Notes: a model not told the origin generated them from the sequence alone. Counted from the stretch's first letter, positions 9,723 through 19,311 are shown. The stretch: 62,813 bases of DNA from an uncultured bacterium (GCA_903953935.1 CAJBLF010000020.1:1-62813); one strand, 5' to 3'. Numbers and translations are program-made.

Positions 9723-9993
9723 ATTGGTTAATCGTATATGCTTTTCCGAAAAGTTGTTGAAAAATATCTGAGATATCTTTAGGATTTTTTTTGTCCGTTA
9801 CTTTTTGTGTTTGAAAAAGCGATGGATTGTAGTATCTGGTATATGCTGTATAAAAGTCTTTGATATGTACTTTAATCCCCTTGCTGGTAAATGTATCCAC
9901 CTTGTGTTTCTTGATTATCTTTCTGACGATTGGTAAGGTAATTCAGAAGACATCTGCAATCTCTTCGGGTGAACGATACGACTTGATCATCAT
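9721..9993 (-). CDS. Small putative helix-turn-helix protein (90 aa)
   Basis: The N-terminal half (about residues 5-30, 'SYRSPEEIADVFGITLPIV' followed by 'RKIIKKHK') looks like an excisionase/MerR-type winged helix-turn-helix, with one UGA as the Gly of the turn. The rest is Lys/Tyr-rich without a recognised domain. Two adjacent ATGs (9993 and 9990) could start it; the outer one is used. The stop overlaps the shared terminator. DNA binding is an inference from the motif only. Confidence 0.6.
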
Positions 9994-10054
9994 CAGGCAT
10001 GAAGTACAAATAAATACATATAAAGTACTTTATAGAAGCACGATTGTTTTGCAA

Positions 10055-10082
10055 TAAAAAAAACCCTCCAATATGAGAGGGT
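10055..10082 (-). terminator. Terminator of the 10107-10616 gene
   Basis: On the minus strand ACCCTC/GAGGGT form a stem with an AT-rich loop followed by a run of T's. Confidence 0.8.
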
Positions 10083-10106
10083 GTTCCTGGTGATACCAGG
10101 CTGTTT

Positions 10107-10616
10107 TTAGTGACGATACCTGTTGAGTAAATCATCCAAGTAATGTCCTTGTTTGAATAATTCCTCAGGCAATTTGCCTCCGTCGCGTTTAATCTCATCA
10201 ATGATTTCATCAATCGATACGCCGGTAATCTTGGCTAAGATGATGATACTCACAACGGTATCTTCTTCTGCGGTGAGACCCGAAGTGGAAACGTGAAGTT
10301 CTTCATCCTCGAGATAAAAACTTACACATCCTCCGAACTTCATGTTCTTTACGTCCTCACTATCCAACGAAGTCTTGTGGGCATGTGATTCCGTCCGTAC
10401 TGACTTTTCTATCGCAAAGATCTTTGCATCTTTGGATGGTTTTCTAACAGAGAAAGAAACTTGATTCCTGGTTCCCAAAACTCTCACGAAGATTTCTATT
10501 CCCGTACGCGGTGTTTTGTCAGGACGAATATCCTTTGGCAAAGTTGTTAAATAATTAAACAATTTGTTTCCGAGATAAAGAATTACCCCCCTGTGTGATT
10601 CTACATTAATGTTCAT
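10107..10616 (-). CDS. Hypothetical soluble protein (169 aa)
   Basis: No family recognised. The N-terminal part is a beta-rich 'YLGNKLFNYLTTLP' region; the C-terminal 60 residues contain 'LTAEEDTVVSIIILAKITG' and 'IDEIIDEIKRDGGKLPEEL', likely helical. The start at 10616 (MNINVESH) is preferred over one 13 codons upstream. It contains no UGA although several glycines are present (all GGN) and it ends in UAA, so it may be a fairly recent acquisition or simply avoid UGA. It stands alone between two minus-strand terminators. Confidence 0.7.
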   Translation of the reverse strand: MNINVESHRGVILYLGNKLFNYLTTLPKDIRPDKTPRTGIEIFVRVLGTRNQVSFSVRKPSKDAKIFAIEKSVRTESHAHKTSLDSEDVKNMKFGGCVSFYLEDEELHVSTSGLTAEEDTVVSIIILAKITGVSIDEIIDEIKRDGGKLPEELFKQGHYLDDLLNRYRH

Positions 10617-10691
10617 ATTTTCTTTATTTATTTGTTTGGATTTTCTTATACACATTCCCCATTAAATGTCAATCACTATGCTTTTTTATAC

Positions 10692-10725
10692 AAAAAGCCC
10701 TGTACGGCATAGACCGTAGGGCTCT
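10692..10725 (-). terminator. Terminator of the DUF2892 gene
   Basis: On the minus strand AGCCCT pairs with AGGGCT around a second, shorter stem and is followed by five T's. Confidence 0.75.
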
Positions 10726-10747
10726 TGTTATCTACTAATTTTTTGTG

Positions 10748-10960
10748 TTATTTAGTCTTTTTGACTGGGCATGTTGTCATGCCTAATAATGTGTAGAGAC
10801 CACAAAAACGAGTAAGTGCAGTGATCAATGAAACGATTCCTACCACAAGCAATATGATACCTAGAGTACCTGTCACCGTCTTGGTGAAGTACAGTACTAC
10901 CAAAATAATGAAGATAAGTATTCTTACCATCTGATCTGCTGTGCCGATGTTTTTTTTCAT
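10748..10960 (-). CDS. DUF2892 small membrane protein (70 aa)
   Basis: Starts MKKNIGTADQMVRIL, has two hydrophobic helices separated by a Gly-rich turn, and ends 'ALTRFCGLYTLLGMTTC' then PVKK, exactly the DUF2892 (YgaP membrane domain-like) pattern with its two cysteines. The family forms a two-helix inner-membrane module often near sulfur or redox genes; its role here is unknown. The ATG at 10960 is chosen over upstream in-frame codons because MKKNIG is the standard family start. Confidence 0.88.
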   Translation of the reverse strand: MKKNIGTADQMVRILIFIILVVLYFTKTVTGTLGIILLVVGIVSLITALTRFCGLYTLLGMTTCPVKKTK

Positions 10961-11095
10961 GTATGCATAGGTAAATGAATAAAAAAAATCTTTATTTGTT
11001 TTTATGCTTCTGTGAGAGGAATACAAGTGAGGGTGAAATGCTTCGCTGGACTTACCTTTTCTTTTGATAACTTTTTAAAACTTAATTTTTCTTCT

Positions 11096-11274
11096 ATCGC
11101 CTCGCCGGCTAGGCGTTTCTTTTTTCCTCCCAGGTGAAAAAAGAAACCAAAAAAACCCTCGTCGCCATTAGGGCAATATCACATATTACCTTAGATCATA
11201 TTCTGATAGCGACCTATCCAGTTGGTAGGTCCCCCTACTCGACCTCCTTTTCACACTGATTCAATAATGGCGAC
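11096..11274. repeat. ~180-bp TIR element, copy A
   Basis: A perfect 12-bp hairpin (11115-11126 with 11136-11147) is followed by a unit bounded by GTCGCCATTA (11161-11170) and TAATGGCGAC (11265-11274), with an internal GACCTA/TAGGTC hairpin. Nearly identical to 19098-19276 over the TIR-bounded part. It fills most of the 10961-11315 gap, where no gene is seen. Confidence 0.9.
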
Positions 11275-11315
11275 ATAAAAAAACAATCTTTAACTTTTAC
11301 TCTCAACTTTCAATT

Positions 11316-11699
11316 CTAATTTTGAAATTCTTGTAGTATAGTGATAAGGTGAGTTTGAAGTTCTTTGAGTTTGTAGGTGGGTAAAGAGATACCGAGTTTA
11401 CCGTATCCACTGTAGGTAGGAGATTGTAGCCATTGCCTTATCTGAAAGCTTTTGATCCCTCTAAATTCACTAATGGAAATTTTAAATAGGTCTGTCCCCT
11501 TTTTGAGACTTCCATATTCCTTGAGTATATACTTCGTTGCATCGATGGCTTGTACGATATCATTGAGTAATTTCGTTTCTGATTGATTGAAAATTATTGT
11601 TGCAGCACTCTTGGAGATAATTAGTGAAGGCTCCGATTTGTATGGTTTCACCTCTAAGTTTACATAGGTATTTGGTGCTGTTTGGATTCTGTGAATCAT
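11316..11699 (-). CDS. PC4/p15-like single-strand DNA-binding protein (127 aa)
   Basis: The C-terminal half ('FKISISEFRGIKSFQIRQW', then 'GKLGISLPTYKLKEL') matches the transcriptional coactivator PC4/YdbC fold, which binds single-stranded DNA as a dimer: the F.G...IR strand and the G-I-S-L-P strand before a helix are the diagnostic parts. The N-terminal half has a similar strand-rich composition but no clear match. No UGA. It lies just upstream of the helicase gene on the same strand, which suits a DNA-metabolism role, but I assign it only from motif. Confidence 0.55.
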   Translation of the reverse strand: MIHRIQTAPNTYVNLEVKPYKSEPSLIISKSAATIIFNQSETKLLNDIVQAIDATKYILKEYGSLKKGTDLFKISISEFRGIKSFQIRQWLQSPTYSGYGKLGISLPTYKLKELQTHLITILQEFQN

Positions 11700-11729
11700 C
11701 TGTACAATACAACTAAAATGGAATATAGA

Positions 11730-11800
11730 GGCTGGAGAATTGAGTATGGAGAATTAAACAATTGAAAGGTGGAAAAATGGAAGTGTGGAAAGATGGAAAG
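11730..11800. repeat. Purine-rich degenerate repeat array
   Basis: Imperfect GGAGAATTGA and GGAAA(N)TGGAA units repeat between the PC4-like gene and the helicase stop. The same vocabulary recurs at 16795, 27729, 34668, 42881, 55630 and 57626. Confidence 0.7.
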
Positions 11801-11801
11801 A

Positions 11802-13235
11802 TTATTCAAAATAGTTGAGATAGTCTGCGAGTGATTGATGTGGAGTAGTTGATGTAGAAAGTACGGTCTGGATAAATGGTTTGATAGAAGGGTGAAAAAA
11901 TAAGTGTCTTCTCTCTATCTTGTTGAGTAAGGTTATACCAGCCAATGTCTTGGATCTACTCAATGCGGTATAGGCCTGTCCTCCGGTAAATGTATTGTGT
12001 AAATCTAGATTACATGCATCAAAAGTCATACCTTGTGATTTGTGAACGGTTATAGCATAGGCTAGTTTGAGCGGAAATTGATCGTAGGTCCCTAAAATAT
12101 TTTCAGTAATTTTACCTCTACCGGAAACCGTAATCTCTTTATTCGCCCATGTTTCTTGGGTCACTGCAATAATCTCTCCGTCTATATTTACTTCGACATA
12201 ATCCTCTCCGAGATCTTTGATGATTCACATAGATCCATTGATTCGTTTGCCAAAAATATCGTTGGTCACCATCATGACTTTGGCTCATTTTTTGAGTTTT
12301 AATATATCGTCCGTCTTCTTCATAGAGTCAGGAAAAAATCCATCAGTCCGTCATTCGTAGAGATATTCTTCTCCAGGAATCTGAGAAATTTTTTGGATAT
12401 TTATTTCGTCGACCTTGCCTCTGTGAGTAGATAGCATAATAGTATCTGCAGATGCTTTACCTATTTGACCATTGAGTTTGATGATATGTTCTTCGGAAAT
12501 AGTTTCGTTTCTTATAGCATCAAGGATATCTCAAAACACTATATCATCCCCTTGTCTATAATTTTTTTTGAGCTCTATCGTCGTGTAGATAAGTTTTTTT
12601 TGAAAAGTCTTGGAGTCGAAAAATCGTTCGCTCGCATATTCCTGACCGAATTTTTGTCTTCGTTCTTGAGTACTTACCGGTGGAAGTTGGAAGACATCAC
12701 CTACAAATATCATCTGCTTACCTCAGAATGGTTGTTTACTCAAACTCTCATCTCCCGTCTCTTTGGCAAGATAATATTTCATCAAGAGGTCGATACAGTC
12801 GATGGTATTTGCGTTGACCATACCGATTTCGTCGATGATAATAAAGGGTACGTTGAGTAACGTCTGTATCTTGGATTTTTTGAGTTTATATTTTCTATTT
12901 TTTTTGTCGACGAGATATGGCTTGATCTCTTTGGGAAATACATTGTCTATACCCAAAGAAAAAAATGAATGAATAGTCTGGCCCCCGATATTGAGGGCTG
13001 AAATACCTGTAGATCATAAGATCAACGGTGATGTATCTATCTCTTTACAAAAGCCTATAACATCCTTTACCAAGGTAGACTTACCCGTGCCCGCTTTCCC
13101 GGTTAAGAAACAAGAGTCATTCGTCTCGTCCAACGATTTCAAAAAATAGATAGCTTCTGGATTATCTTTTCGTTTGGTGAGTATCTCTTTGTAGCTTGCT
13201 TGCTCATCTTCTGAACACTCCTTGATATGCAACAT
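11802..13235 (-). CDS. Pif1/RecD-like superfamily 1B DNA helicase (477 aa)
   Basis: ATP-dependent 5'-3' DNA helicase. Motif I is 'CFLTGKAGTGKSTLVK' (about residues 42-57), motif Ia 'STGISALNIGGQTIHSFF', motif II 'IIIDEIGMV', motif III 'IFVGDVFQLPPV', and the C-terminal part has 'LAYAITVHKSQGMTFD' and 'GQAYTALSRSKT', the SF1B motifs V/VI. UGA encodes several glycines, including the first residue after 'DTSPLIL' that begins motif Ia. Length and lack of other domains fit bacterial Pif1-like proteins rather than RecD of RecBCD. It has its own consensus-like promoter (13283-13310). Substrate is unknown. Confidence 0.92.
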
Positions 13236-13282
13236 TTCTTCTCTCGCTAGGTAAAATAAAAAAAATTATGACTCCTTCGGTC

Positions 13283-13310
13283 TTTATACGTATCGCCACC
13301 CTATTGTCAA
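13283..13310 (-). promoter_or_regulatory. Promoter of the Pif1-like helicase
   Basis: On the minus strand TTGACA (13305-13310, consensus) and TATAAA (13283-13288) are 16 bases apart, about 48 bases before the ATG. Confidence 0.7.
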
Positions 13311-13377
13311 TCTTATTTTTGACAGAAAGGATGTGTCCTATTTTATTGCATATTTCATCTCTTTATTTGCATATATA

Positions 13378-13761
13378 TTACCCATTGAGGACTGCAAACA
13401 ATGTTTGAGAGAACCTCTTTTTATCCGCGGGTTTATATATGATTTCGTCAAATGCCTCAATATCTACTTGAGTATTGGGCAATAAGTCAGCCGTATAGGC
13501 AATGATCTTGGGTTTGTTTTCACTATAATGAGATTTTATCTCTTTAGATGCTGCAATACCGTCCATCCCTGGCATCCCGACATCCATAATAATAATATCA
13601 TATTTATTTTTTGTCGCCTCCTCTACTGCAGAAATTCAATTCATGACTACGGTAATATTATGAGATGCTATTCCCACATATTCTGTAAATTTTTGTGCTA
13701 ACATACAACTGTGAATATTATCATCAACCACCAATACTCTTTTCGCTGCCAATCCCCCCAT
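13378..13761 (-). CDS. Stand-alone response-regulator receiver domain (127 aa)
   Basis: CheY-like receiver: 'KRVLVVDDN' acidic pair, phospho-acceptor Asp in 'YDIIIMDVGMPGMDG', Thr in 'IIAYTAD' and Lys in 'EIIYKPAD'. One UGA encodes the Gly in 'VVMNGISAVEE'. No output domain follows, so it would act by protein contact or as a phosphorelay intermediate. The ATG at 13761 (MGGLAAKRVL) is used; upstream in-frame sequence is hydrophobic and AT-rich and is unlikely to be coding. No histidine kinase gene is in the window. Confidence 0.93.
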
Positions 13762-13838
13762 TTTTCTTGTATAAAAAAAATATAAAACGCACACATATAT
13801 ATATAATATTTCACTTATCAAGTATATTTTATCCTGAT

Positions 13839-14018
13839 CTATTTTTTCACGTTCTCTATCTTCCCATATTTCCATCTAATCAACAGCAATTCATCATTTT
13901 CTGGATCTTCGTCATCATCCTCATCATCGTCGTCATCATCCTCGTCATCATCTTTTTCTGCATGTATCTTGGTAGAGAGTTCATAAAGATATCTAGAATA
14001 CCATTCTGTGAAGATCAT
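13839..14018 (-). CDS. Very acidic small protein (59 aa)
   Basis: A plausible short gene: 'MIFTEWYSRYLYELSTKI' is followed by an uninterrupted tract of about 16 Asp/Glu residues (about 23-38), then a hydrophobic and basic tail ending in UAG. It ends 77 bases before the receiver gene on the same strand. Acidic tails of this type can mimic nucleic acid, but no function can be assigned. The Asp/Glu tract is encoded by a GAT/GAC run, so slippage of a simple repeat could also explain it. Confidence 0.45.
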   Translation of the reverse strand: MIFTEWYSRYLYELSTKIHAEKDDDEDDDDDDEDDDEDPENDELLLIRWKYGKIENVKK

Positions 14019-14082
14019 ACTATGTCCATCTGAAAAAATAAATATATCTTAGCATATACATGCCGAGAGCTTTTTCAACAAG

Positions 14083-14328
14083 ATGAGCAAAAAAAACCTA
14101 TTGAAATTTTGTAAGATATCTCTATATTTTGGACGATTTATTTCGTTATCGAAGCTATGTTATCTCTCTTCACTACAGCTAGGAGATGTCATCACTGTGA
14201 GCACACAGGAGCTTTTTCCGATAGCACAAATAGGTAAACCAAAACACTCTATTACCTTACGATATGCCTTCTGGAAACGTTCCAGAGGTTTTTTTTATAT
14301 GATGTACTATCCATGAATCCACCATTAG
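14083..14328 (+). CDS. Doubtful small open frame (81 codons)
   Basis: The frame runs from ATG 14083 to TAG 14328 with one UGA (Gly). The composition is not obviously unlike protein, but no family is recognised and a terminator hairpin (14267-14297) lies inside its last part. The region may instead encode a small RNA ending at that hairpin. The rest of the 14019-14456 gap holds a second terminator and a 22-codon frame (14313-14381) rich in Lys, Arg and Leu, neither convincing as genes. Confidence 0.2.
14267..14297 (+). terminator. Terminator of an unidentified plus-strand transcript
   Basis: A CCTTCTGGAA/TTCCAGAGG stem with a 3-base loop is followed by eight T's. No convincing gene ends here, which points to a small RNA or a tiny protein upstream. 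Confidence 0.7.
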
Positions 14329-14403
14329 CAAAATTACATATCAGACTCAGGAAGCTTAAAATCATTAGGCGATTGTTTTAGAGTACCCAAAAAAAACCTT
14401 AAT

Positions 14404-14437
14404 GGCTCTCTGACAATCGTCAGCAGAGCCTTTTTTT
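14404..14437 (+). terminator. Second terminator before the GNAT gene
   Basis: GGCTCT/AGAGCC with an inner GAC/GTC stem is followed by seven T's, about 20 bases before the GNAT start. Confidence 0.7.
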
Positions 14438-14456
14438 ATTCTTATTATATGTACGT

Positions 14457-14993
14457 ATGAAAACACCTAAGCAACTTCCTTTGATGGAAGATACCTTCCA
14501 ATACACCACTCATCTCACGCTTGAAGAATGCAAAACTATAGCATGATGGATACAAGAAGAGAATATACTCCATGGGAAACACATGCTAGAAAAAACACCT
14601 GAAGAATTATTTTCTCATTCAAAAAACTGATGTTGTATCATCAAAAAAAATAATGAACCCATATGATGTGTTTTTCTTATGCCAGTAGAACATTGATGAA
14701 TAACACTGTACGAATGGTGATCGTTATTTGTGAAACCCGAATATCGCGGGCAAAACATAAGTTACTTCCTTACACAGAAAATGTTAGATAATTGTGTGAA
14801 CCTCCCCCTGTATGCGATAACCAACGTACCTGCCGTCAAAAAAAATAACAAAAAATTAGATCAACATGAATATACCAAAGATATCATACCCAAAGAAATT
14901 CTTTCTGTACTTGAGGTACCATGAGAACTTTTGGACAATGATGTCGTCTATTGTAATGAACTTTTACATGTCTTACTCCAACAATATGCTTAA
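14457..14993 (+). CDS. GNAT-type acetyltransferase (178 aa)
   Basis: The central part 'NEPIGCVFLMPVEHGG' followed by 'SLFVKPEYRGQNISYFL' and 'TQKML' matches motif A of the GNAT fold, where the R-G-x-x-x loop binds the CoA pyrophosphate (here RGQNIS, a weak version). UGA encodes several glycines around it. The substrate cannot be predicted. It ends inside the start of the M20 peptidase gene, which begins 8 bases before this stop (ATGCTTAA), so the two are translationally coupled and may act in one pathway. Confidence 0.7.
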
Positions 14994-16062
14994 CCTCACC
15001 ATGAAACTTATCGGTTTCAATACCACACAAAATGAAAACGCAGCGATGCAATATATCGAACAGTACGTCAAAGAACAGTATGGCGATGTCCTTATCTATG
15101 AACACCAAGCTATCGGTGATACCGACAGATATAATCTGATTATTAAAAATACTGATCAACCTGACATCATCCTTGCAGGACACGTTGATACCGTACCAGA
15201 ACTTTCCAAGGAACAATTTATCCCAAAGATCGAAGGCAATAAATTGTATGGAAGATGAGCTGTCGATATGAAAGCCGGTGTAGCGATCAATATTCAGTTG
15301 ATAGATTTTATGATAAAAAATAACATACAATTTCGAGTTTTATGTTATGCGGATGAAGAATATAATTTTTTGTGAATGAAAAAGTTTGTAGAAACCTACG
15401 AAGGCAAAATTGCGCCCAAACTTACTATCGTTACTGAGCCTACGAACACTAAAATATTCACATGATTTAGAGGAATAGCAGCTATCAATCTTGAAATCAA
15501 AGGAAAGTCTGTCCACTCTGCAAGAAAACATCTCGGCATAAATGCCATAGAAGAATACGTACATTTTATGGATGCGCTCGAAAAATTTATGCAAACCAAA
15601 GACAAGCAATGATATCAATCACTCACCAATCTCGCAGGTATGAGCTGATGAATCTATAAAGACGGAAAAATCATCCGACAAGATAATATCGTCCCCTGTG
15701 TCGCCAAAGGAAAATTTTCTTTGAGATTAGGAAATGATTTTACGTATCAAGAATTTGAGATATTTATGAATTATTATTTTGCTACACAATGAATAGAGCT
15801 CATTGAAATCCAAAAGGAGATATGGTATAATCCACTCATACAATCATGACTAACAGAAAAATATGAGAAATATGGTATCGTAGAAAACGGTGCTACCTTT
15901 GGGTACTCCGATATACAATTGATAAAAGAAACTATTGGTGGCGACTGTTTACTCATCTGACCATGACCACGACAGCTTGCTCACCAAGCCGAAGAATATG
16001 TGGATATCGATAGCATAGAAAAAGCAAAATCTATCATCCAAAGTATCATTAAAGATATATAG
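14986..16062 (+). CDS. M20 family metallopeptidase/deacylase (358 aa)
   Basis: Zinc-dependent hydrolase of the ArgE/DapE/CPG2 family. Metal ligands are visible: 'LAGHVDTVPE', 'LYGRGAVDMKAG' (Asp bridging the metals, with UGA for the first Gly of GAVD), 'CYADEEYNF' for the catalytic Glu pair, and a C-terminal 'GPGPRQLAHQAEEYVDI' with the last His. A dimerisation insert ('GKSVHSARKHLGINAIEE') is present. UGA codes for glycine many times. The ATG at 14986 adds MLNLT before MKLIGF, the usual N-terminus, and overlaps the preceding gene. Substrate (acetylated amino acid or peptide) is not determined. Confidence 0.92.
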
Positions 16063-16089
16063 AAAAAATCCCCGAAGGGGGATTTTTTT
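16063..16089. terminator. Bidirectional terminator between M20 and GIY-YIG genes
   Basis: AAAAAATCCCC/GGGGATTTTTT forms a near-perfect stem around GAAG, flanked by A's and T's. Confidence 0.85.
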
Positions 16090-16414
16090 ATTTCTTTTCC
16101 TTTATTATCTTTGCTTTGCTTTTAGGTTTTTTTGGTGTCTCTGACAATCACTTTTTTTTCTTCGCCTTTACCTTTCCAATAATTACCTCCTCTTTTTTTG
16201 CTCTCGATAATCTCTTGGTTGCATACTCTACTTTCATCGCGGTGACTTTATCTTTCATTTTCTTTTTCCATACCAAAGTTACTGGGCGTCTGCTCTTGGT
16301 ATATCTCGCTCATGCTTTGGAAGTATTGTGTGCGTTTATTCTTTTCTCCACATCATTGGTGATACCAGTATATAGCGTATCATCGTTGCATCTGAGGATA
16401 TACACGTGTCGCAT
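16088..16414 (-). CDS. GIY-YIG nuclease family protein (108 aa)
   Basis: 'RHVYILRCNDDTLYTGITN' followed by 'DVEKRINAHN' is a standard UPF0213/YhbQ-type GIY-YIG domain: the VYIL and YTGI strands, the catalytic Arg of 'EKRI' and the His of 'AHN'. UGA encodes the Gly in 'SKAGARYTKSRRPV'. The C-terminal ~35 residues are Lys-rich, probably for nucleic-acid binding. The conserved domain and length fit; the cellular role of this family is poorly defined. Confidence 0.9.
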
Positions 16415-16469
16415 GCAAATTGGAAAAAATAAAATAATTTAATTATATTTCCTGCTTAATATTTTACGC

Positions 16470-16701
16470 TCCGCTTGGGTTACTTTTTGGCATCGCCCCA
16501 AAAACTAACGAAAAAACTCTAGCCAGATGCAAAACTCTGTGCATCTATTTCATATATGAATTTTCTACCAACTCGCCTCAAACCCCGCCTAGGCGGGTCC
16601 CCATTTCGGCTCATTTCAATCTGATTCTTCATCTACACATTAATCACTATCTCGTGGCGTGCATCTGGCGAATGTTATTTTAGTGATTTAATAATGGCGA
16701 T
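16470..16701. repeat. TIR element, divergent copy D
   Basis: A GTTACTTTTTGG/CCAAAAACTAAC hairpin (16479-16509, one mismatch) has the same position and size as in copies A to C; the right end TAATGGCGA (16692-16700) is retained. The left end is replaced by GCCAGATGC, which pairs with GCATCTGGC near the right end. A CCGCCTAGGCGG palindrome lies inside. Most of the 16415-16858 gap is this element. Confidence 0.6.
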
Positions 16702-16794
16702 ATATTTACTATTTAATTCCCATTTTCCGTTCTCCAATAGACATTGTCCCTTCAATGAAGGGAAGGGTCCTGCAAGTGGGTAGGGATTTATTTC

Positions 16795-16860
16795 CATGTT
16801 TCAATTTTCCATTCTCAATTCTCAATTCTTCACGTTTCCACTTTCAATTCTCAATTTTTT
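16795..16860. repeat. Pyrimidine-rich degenerate repeat array
   Basis: Units of CAATTCTCAATT and TTTCCA type repeat in reverse orientation to the array at 11730. They adjoin the stop of the glycosidase gene. Confidence 0.65.
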
Positions 16861-18187
16861 ATTCCAAGGTCTCTCTATAGATAGCTGCTTTATAAAGGAG
16901 AATAGCTGCTGCGCCTCTGGTGATATTGGCTTCAGGAGTGATGGTTCCGATAAGTCCTATTTCCTGTGCTTTCATGATGTAGTTGAATGAAAATGACCAT
17001 GATGGTTCAGGGAGTGATCCTACGACTACTCTCATAAGTACGGTGATTGCTTCTGCGTTTGTTAGGGTGTTTTTTGGCATAAATTTACCATCTGCACCTT
17101 TGAATATACCGAGTTTACATGCGGTCTGAATGTTGCCCGACAATGTTGGATCTGCACTGAGTAGGTCAGTGAAGTTACATGGAGTGTCTGTGTTTTCTAT
17201 TTTTTGAAATTCATTTTTAGCGAAAACTCCGAAGAATTTTGATGCTTCTTCCCTAGTCATTGTATTGTTGGGTAAGAATGTTTGTTTGGTATCATATTTA
17301 GTTAGTCCTGCGTTGTACATCCGAGTTATCGCTTTTTGTAATTCATCATTACTCAAGGTGAAGCCTACATTCGTAGTCGTTGACCCTGTTGATACTATAG
17401 CACCGACATTCGTTCCTTCGACAACAACAAAGGCATCCATAATATTTCTTCCTGGACCTAAGATATATTTTCCACTTGAGATCATTGCTCTACTTCCTCC
17501 ATTGTCTAACTGAATTGCGTTGTAACATTTGAACGTTGTAATGAGGTAATCACCAAATCCCGTGAAGGTAATATTTTCCACGACACCCATATAGACGATA
17601 CTTTTATCTTGGGTACTACAGATAAATGATTTTTGTGCGGCTTTGCTTTGCTTAGGATCTGCAAGCATTCCTGTATTTAATGAAGTCACATTTACTCCTG
17701 ATTTGACTATGGTCGGCATCATCATTCCATTGAAGATTGCATCGACTGCAGTATTTTGCCACATCCCATCTACTCGTGTCCTCGGCTCTTTTTGTGCCAT
17801 TGGCATTGGTATTCCTTGACTATCGAATCCAAATACACTATCAAAATCAGCGACATCTTTTCCTCGTTTGGAATATAATAATCCATTTGCTATCCTCAGA
17901 TTATCAGTCGTATTACCGACACATCAACTATATGCTGGTTCATCTGGACAAAAAAATCCACCATTGATTGCGGAAGATCATCCCACGTTTTGCATCAAAG
18001 TCTGTAATGACTGTGCAGGCATACCATTGTCTACCACAGATACTACGATCTTGGATTTTCCATCAAGTGTAACTTTTATTACCTTGTAGGCATGATTGTT
18101 TTGTGTCTTGGTGATATAGCTTGTAGTAGCAGAAGTGAATCAGATAAACATCATCAGAATAGATAATATAAGGAAGATTTTTTTCAT
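16859..18187 (-). CDS. Exported phosphodiester glycosidase (NAGPA/DUF2233) with C-terminal SLH-like repeats (442 aa)
   Basis: An N-terminal signal peptide (about residues 1-22) precedes a NAGPA-type domain: 'SSAINGGFFCPDEP', a central 'RTRVDG' strand, and 'YNAIQLDNGGSRAMI' with the Asp and GG active-site region. This family cleaves phosphodiester-linked sugars. Three SLH-like segments follow (about residues 270-440): 'FLPNNTMTREEASKFFGVF', 'FMPKNTLTNAEAITVL' and 'ITRGAAAILLYKA', which would attach the protein to the cell surface. UGA encodes many glycines. The gene is monocistronic. A similar SLH-like tail occurs on the subtilase at 50701. Confidence 0.88.
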
Positions 18188-18248
18188 AGGATGAAATAGT
18201 AGATAAAGTACTGTGAAGATACGAAAGCAATTCTTTTTTTCAACCAGT

Positions 18249-18280
18249 AAAAAAAACCACTGTACCCGGGCGCAAGTGGT
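18249..18280 (-). terminator. Terminator of the 18325-18933 gene
   Basis: On the minus strand CCACT/AGTGG with a GC-rich inner loop is followed by eight T's. Confidence 0.8.
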
Positions 18281-18324
18281 CATTATGTAGCTTCAGAAGC
18301 TAAGGAACTAAAAATCTCACCCGA

Positions 18325-18933
18325 TTAGTCTTCCTTGTATATATATCCTTTGATGTATGCCAAGACATCTTCATTAGTTACTCCTTTTGGTAAAATTCCT
18401 TTCTTCTTCTCCAAAAGTTTGGTAAAATATCGCAGTGCATATCTATTGCTTGTAGTTTCATCTTCAGCATATTCTTGTATATCTTCATCTACCGTTAATA
18501 AAATATGTTCCAGAATTTCCTCTCTCGTTTTTCCCTTGGGACCTTCGATCTCTTTAAAAAATTCTTCGGTACCGATACAAAACTTTCCTATAGTATAAAA
18601 CAGTATGGATGCATCCACCATATCTTTCGTGAAGGTATTAGTATCCATATCTTCGTTGATAAAATATTCCTCCACCGCATGAACAGCGTCAGGATGTGTC
18701 TTTGCAAATTTAGGATCATCACATTCCACCTGCAATTTTGCCATCGTAATCAGATGCGACATCTTCTCCAAAAATTGATTGGTTCTCTCCACAATAAAAG
18801 GAAGATAATTTGGACTAATACTGAAGATATCTGATAGTTGATCTTGAGTAATTCTTTTGACTCTATGTACTGCGACAAATGTATGTACAACATGGCTTTC
18901 GTCAATAGTACGTCTGAGTGTAGTAGCTTCCAT
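18325..18933 (-). CDS. Hypothetical soluble protein (202 aa)
   Basis: No family recognised. The protein is acidic and predicted helical; 'RITQDQLSDIFSISPNYLPF' (about residues 27-46) could be a small HTH-like segment and the rest resembles a helical bundle. It has no UGA although glycines occur (all GGN) and ends in UAA. It stands alone with its own terminator. Whether the lack of UGA reflects recent arrival or chance cannot be said for so few glycines. Confidence 0.7.
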   Translation of the reverse strand: MEATTLRRTIDESHVVHTFVAVHRVKRITQDQLSDIFSISPNYLPFIVERTNQFLEKMSHLITMAKLQVECDDPKFAKTHPDAVHAVEEYFINEDMDTNTFTKDMVDASILFYTIGKFCIGTEEFFKEIEGPKGKTREEILEHILLTVDEDIQEYAEDETTSNRYALRYFTKLLEKKKGILPKGVTNEDVLAYIKGYIYKED

Positions 18934-19097
18934 AACGTTCTTCTTATGAGTAAATATACCTATTATAGGTATTTATTTTAAAAAGTCAATTTTCATGAAA
19001 AATAAGAATAATCTGAATATTTTTCTTTAGAAAGATTCCTTTTTAAGGGTTTCGCTTGAAGTACATTTTCTCTTGATACTGCATAAGAAACTCTTCT

Positions 19098-19276
19098 ATC
19101 GCCTCGCCGGCTGGGCGTTCCTTTTTTACTTCCAGGTCAAAAAAGGAACCAAAAAACCCCTCGTCGCCATTAGGGGAATATCACATATTACCTTAGATCA
19201 TATTCTGATAGCGACCTATCCAGTTGGTAGGTCCCCCTACTCGACCTCCCTTTCACACTGATTTAATAATGGCGAC
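19098..19276. repeat. ~180-bp TIR element, copy B
   Basis: Same layout as copy A: a hairpin with arms GTTCCTTTTTT (19117-19127) and AAAAAAGGAAC (19139-19149), then GTCGCCATTA (19163-19172) to TAATGGCGAC (19267-19276). Hairpin arms differ from copy A by paired substitutions. The rest of the 18934-19311 gap shows no gene. Confidence 0.9.
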
Positions 19277-19311
19277 ATTTTAAAAAAATAACTCTTTTTA
19301 TACTTCTCTTT

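Noticed and set aside
13839-14018. Met-rich frame in the GAT/GAC run near 13900-13990
   Set aside because: It is a shadow frame of the acidic tract; the Asp/Glu reading with an ordinary start and UAG stop is more plausible.
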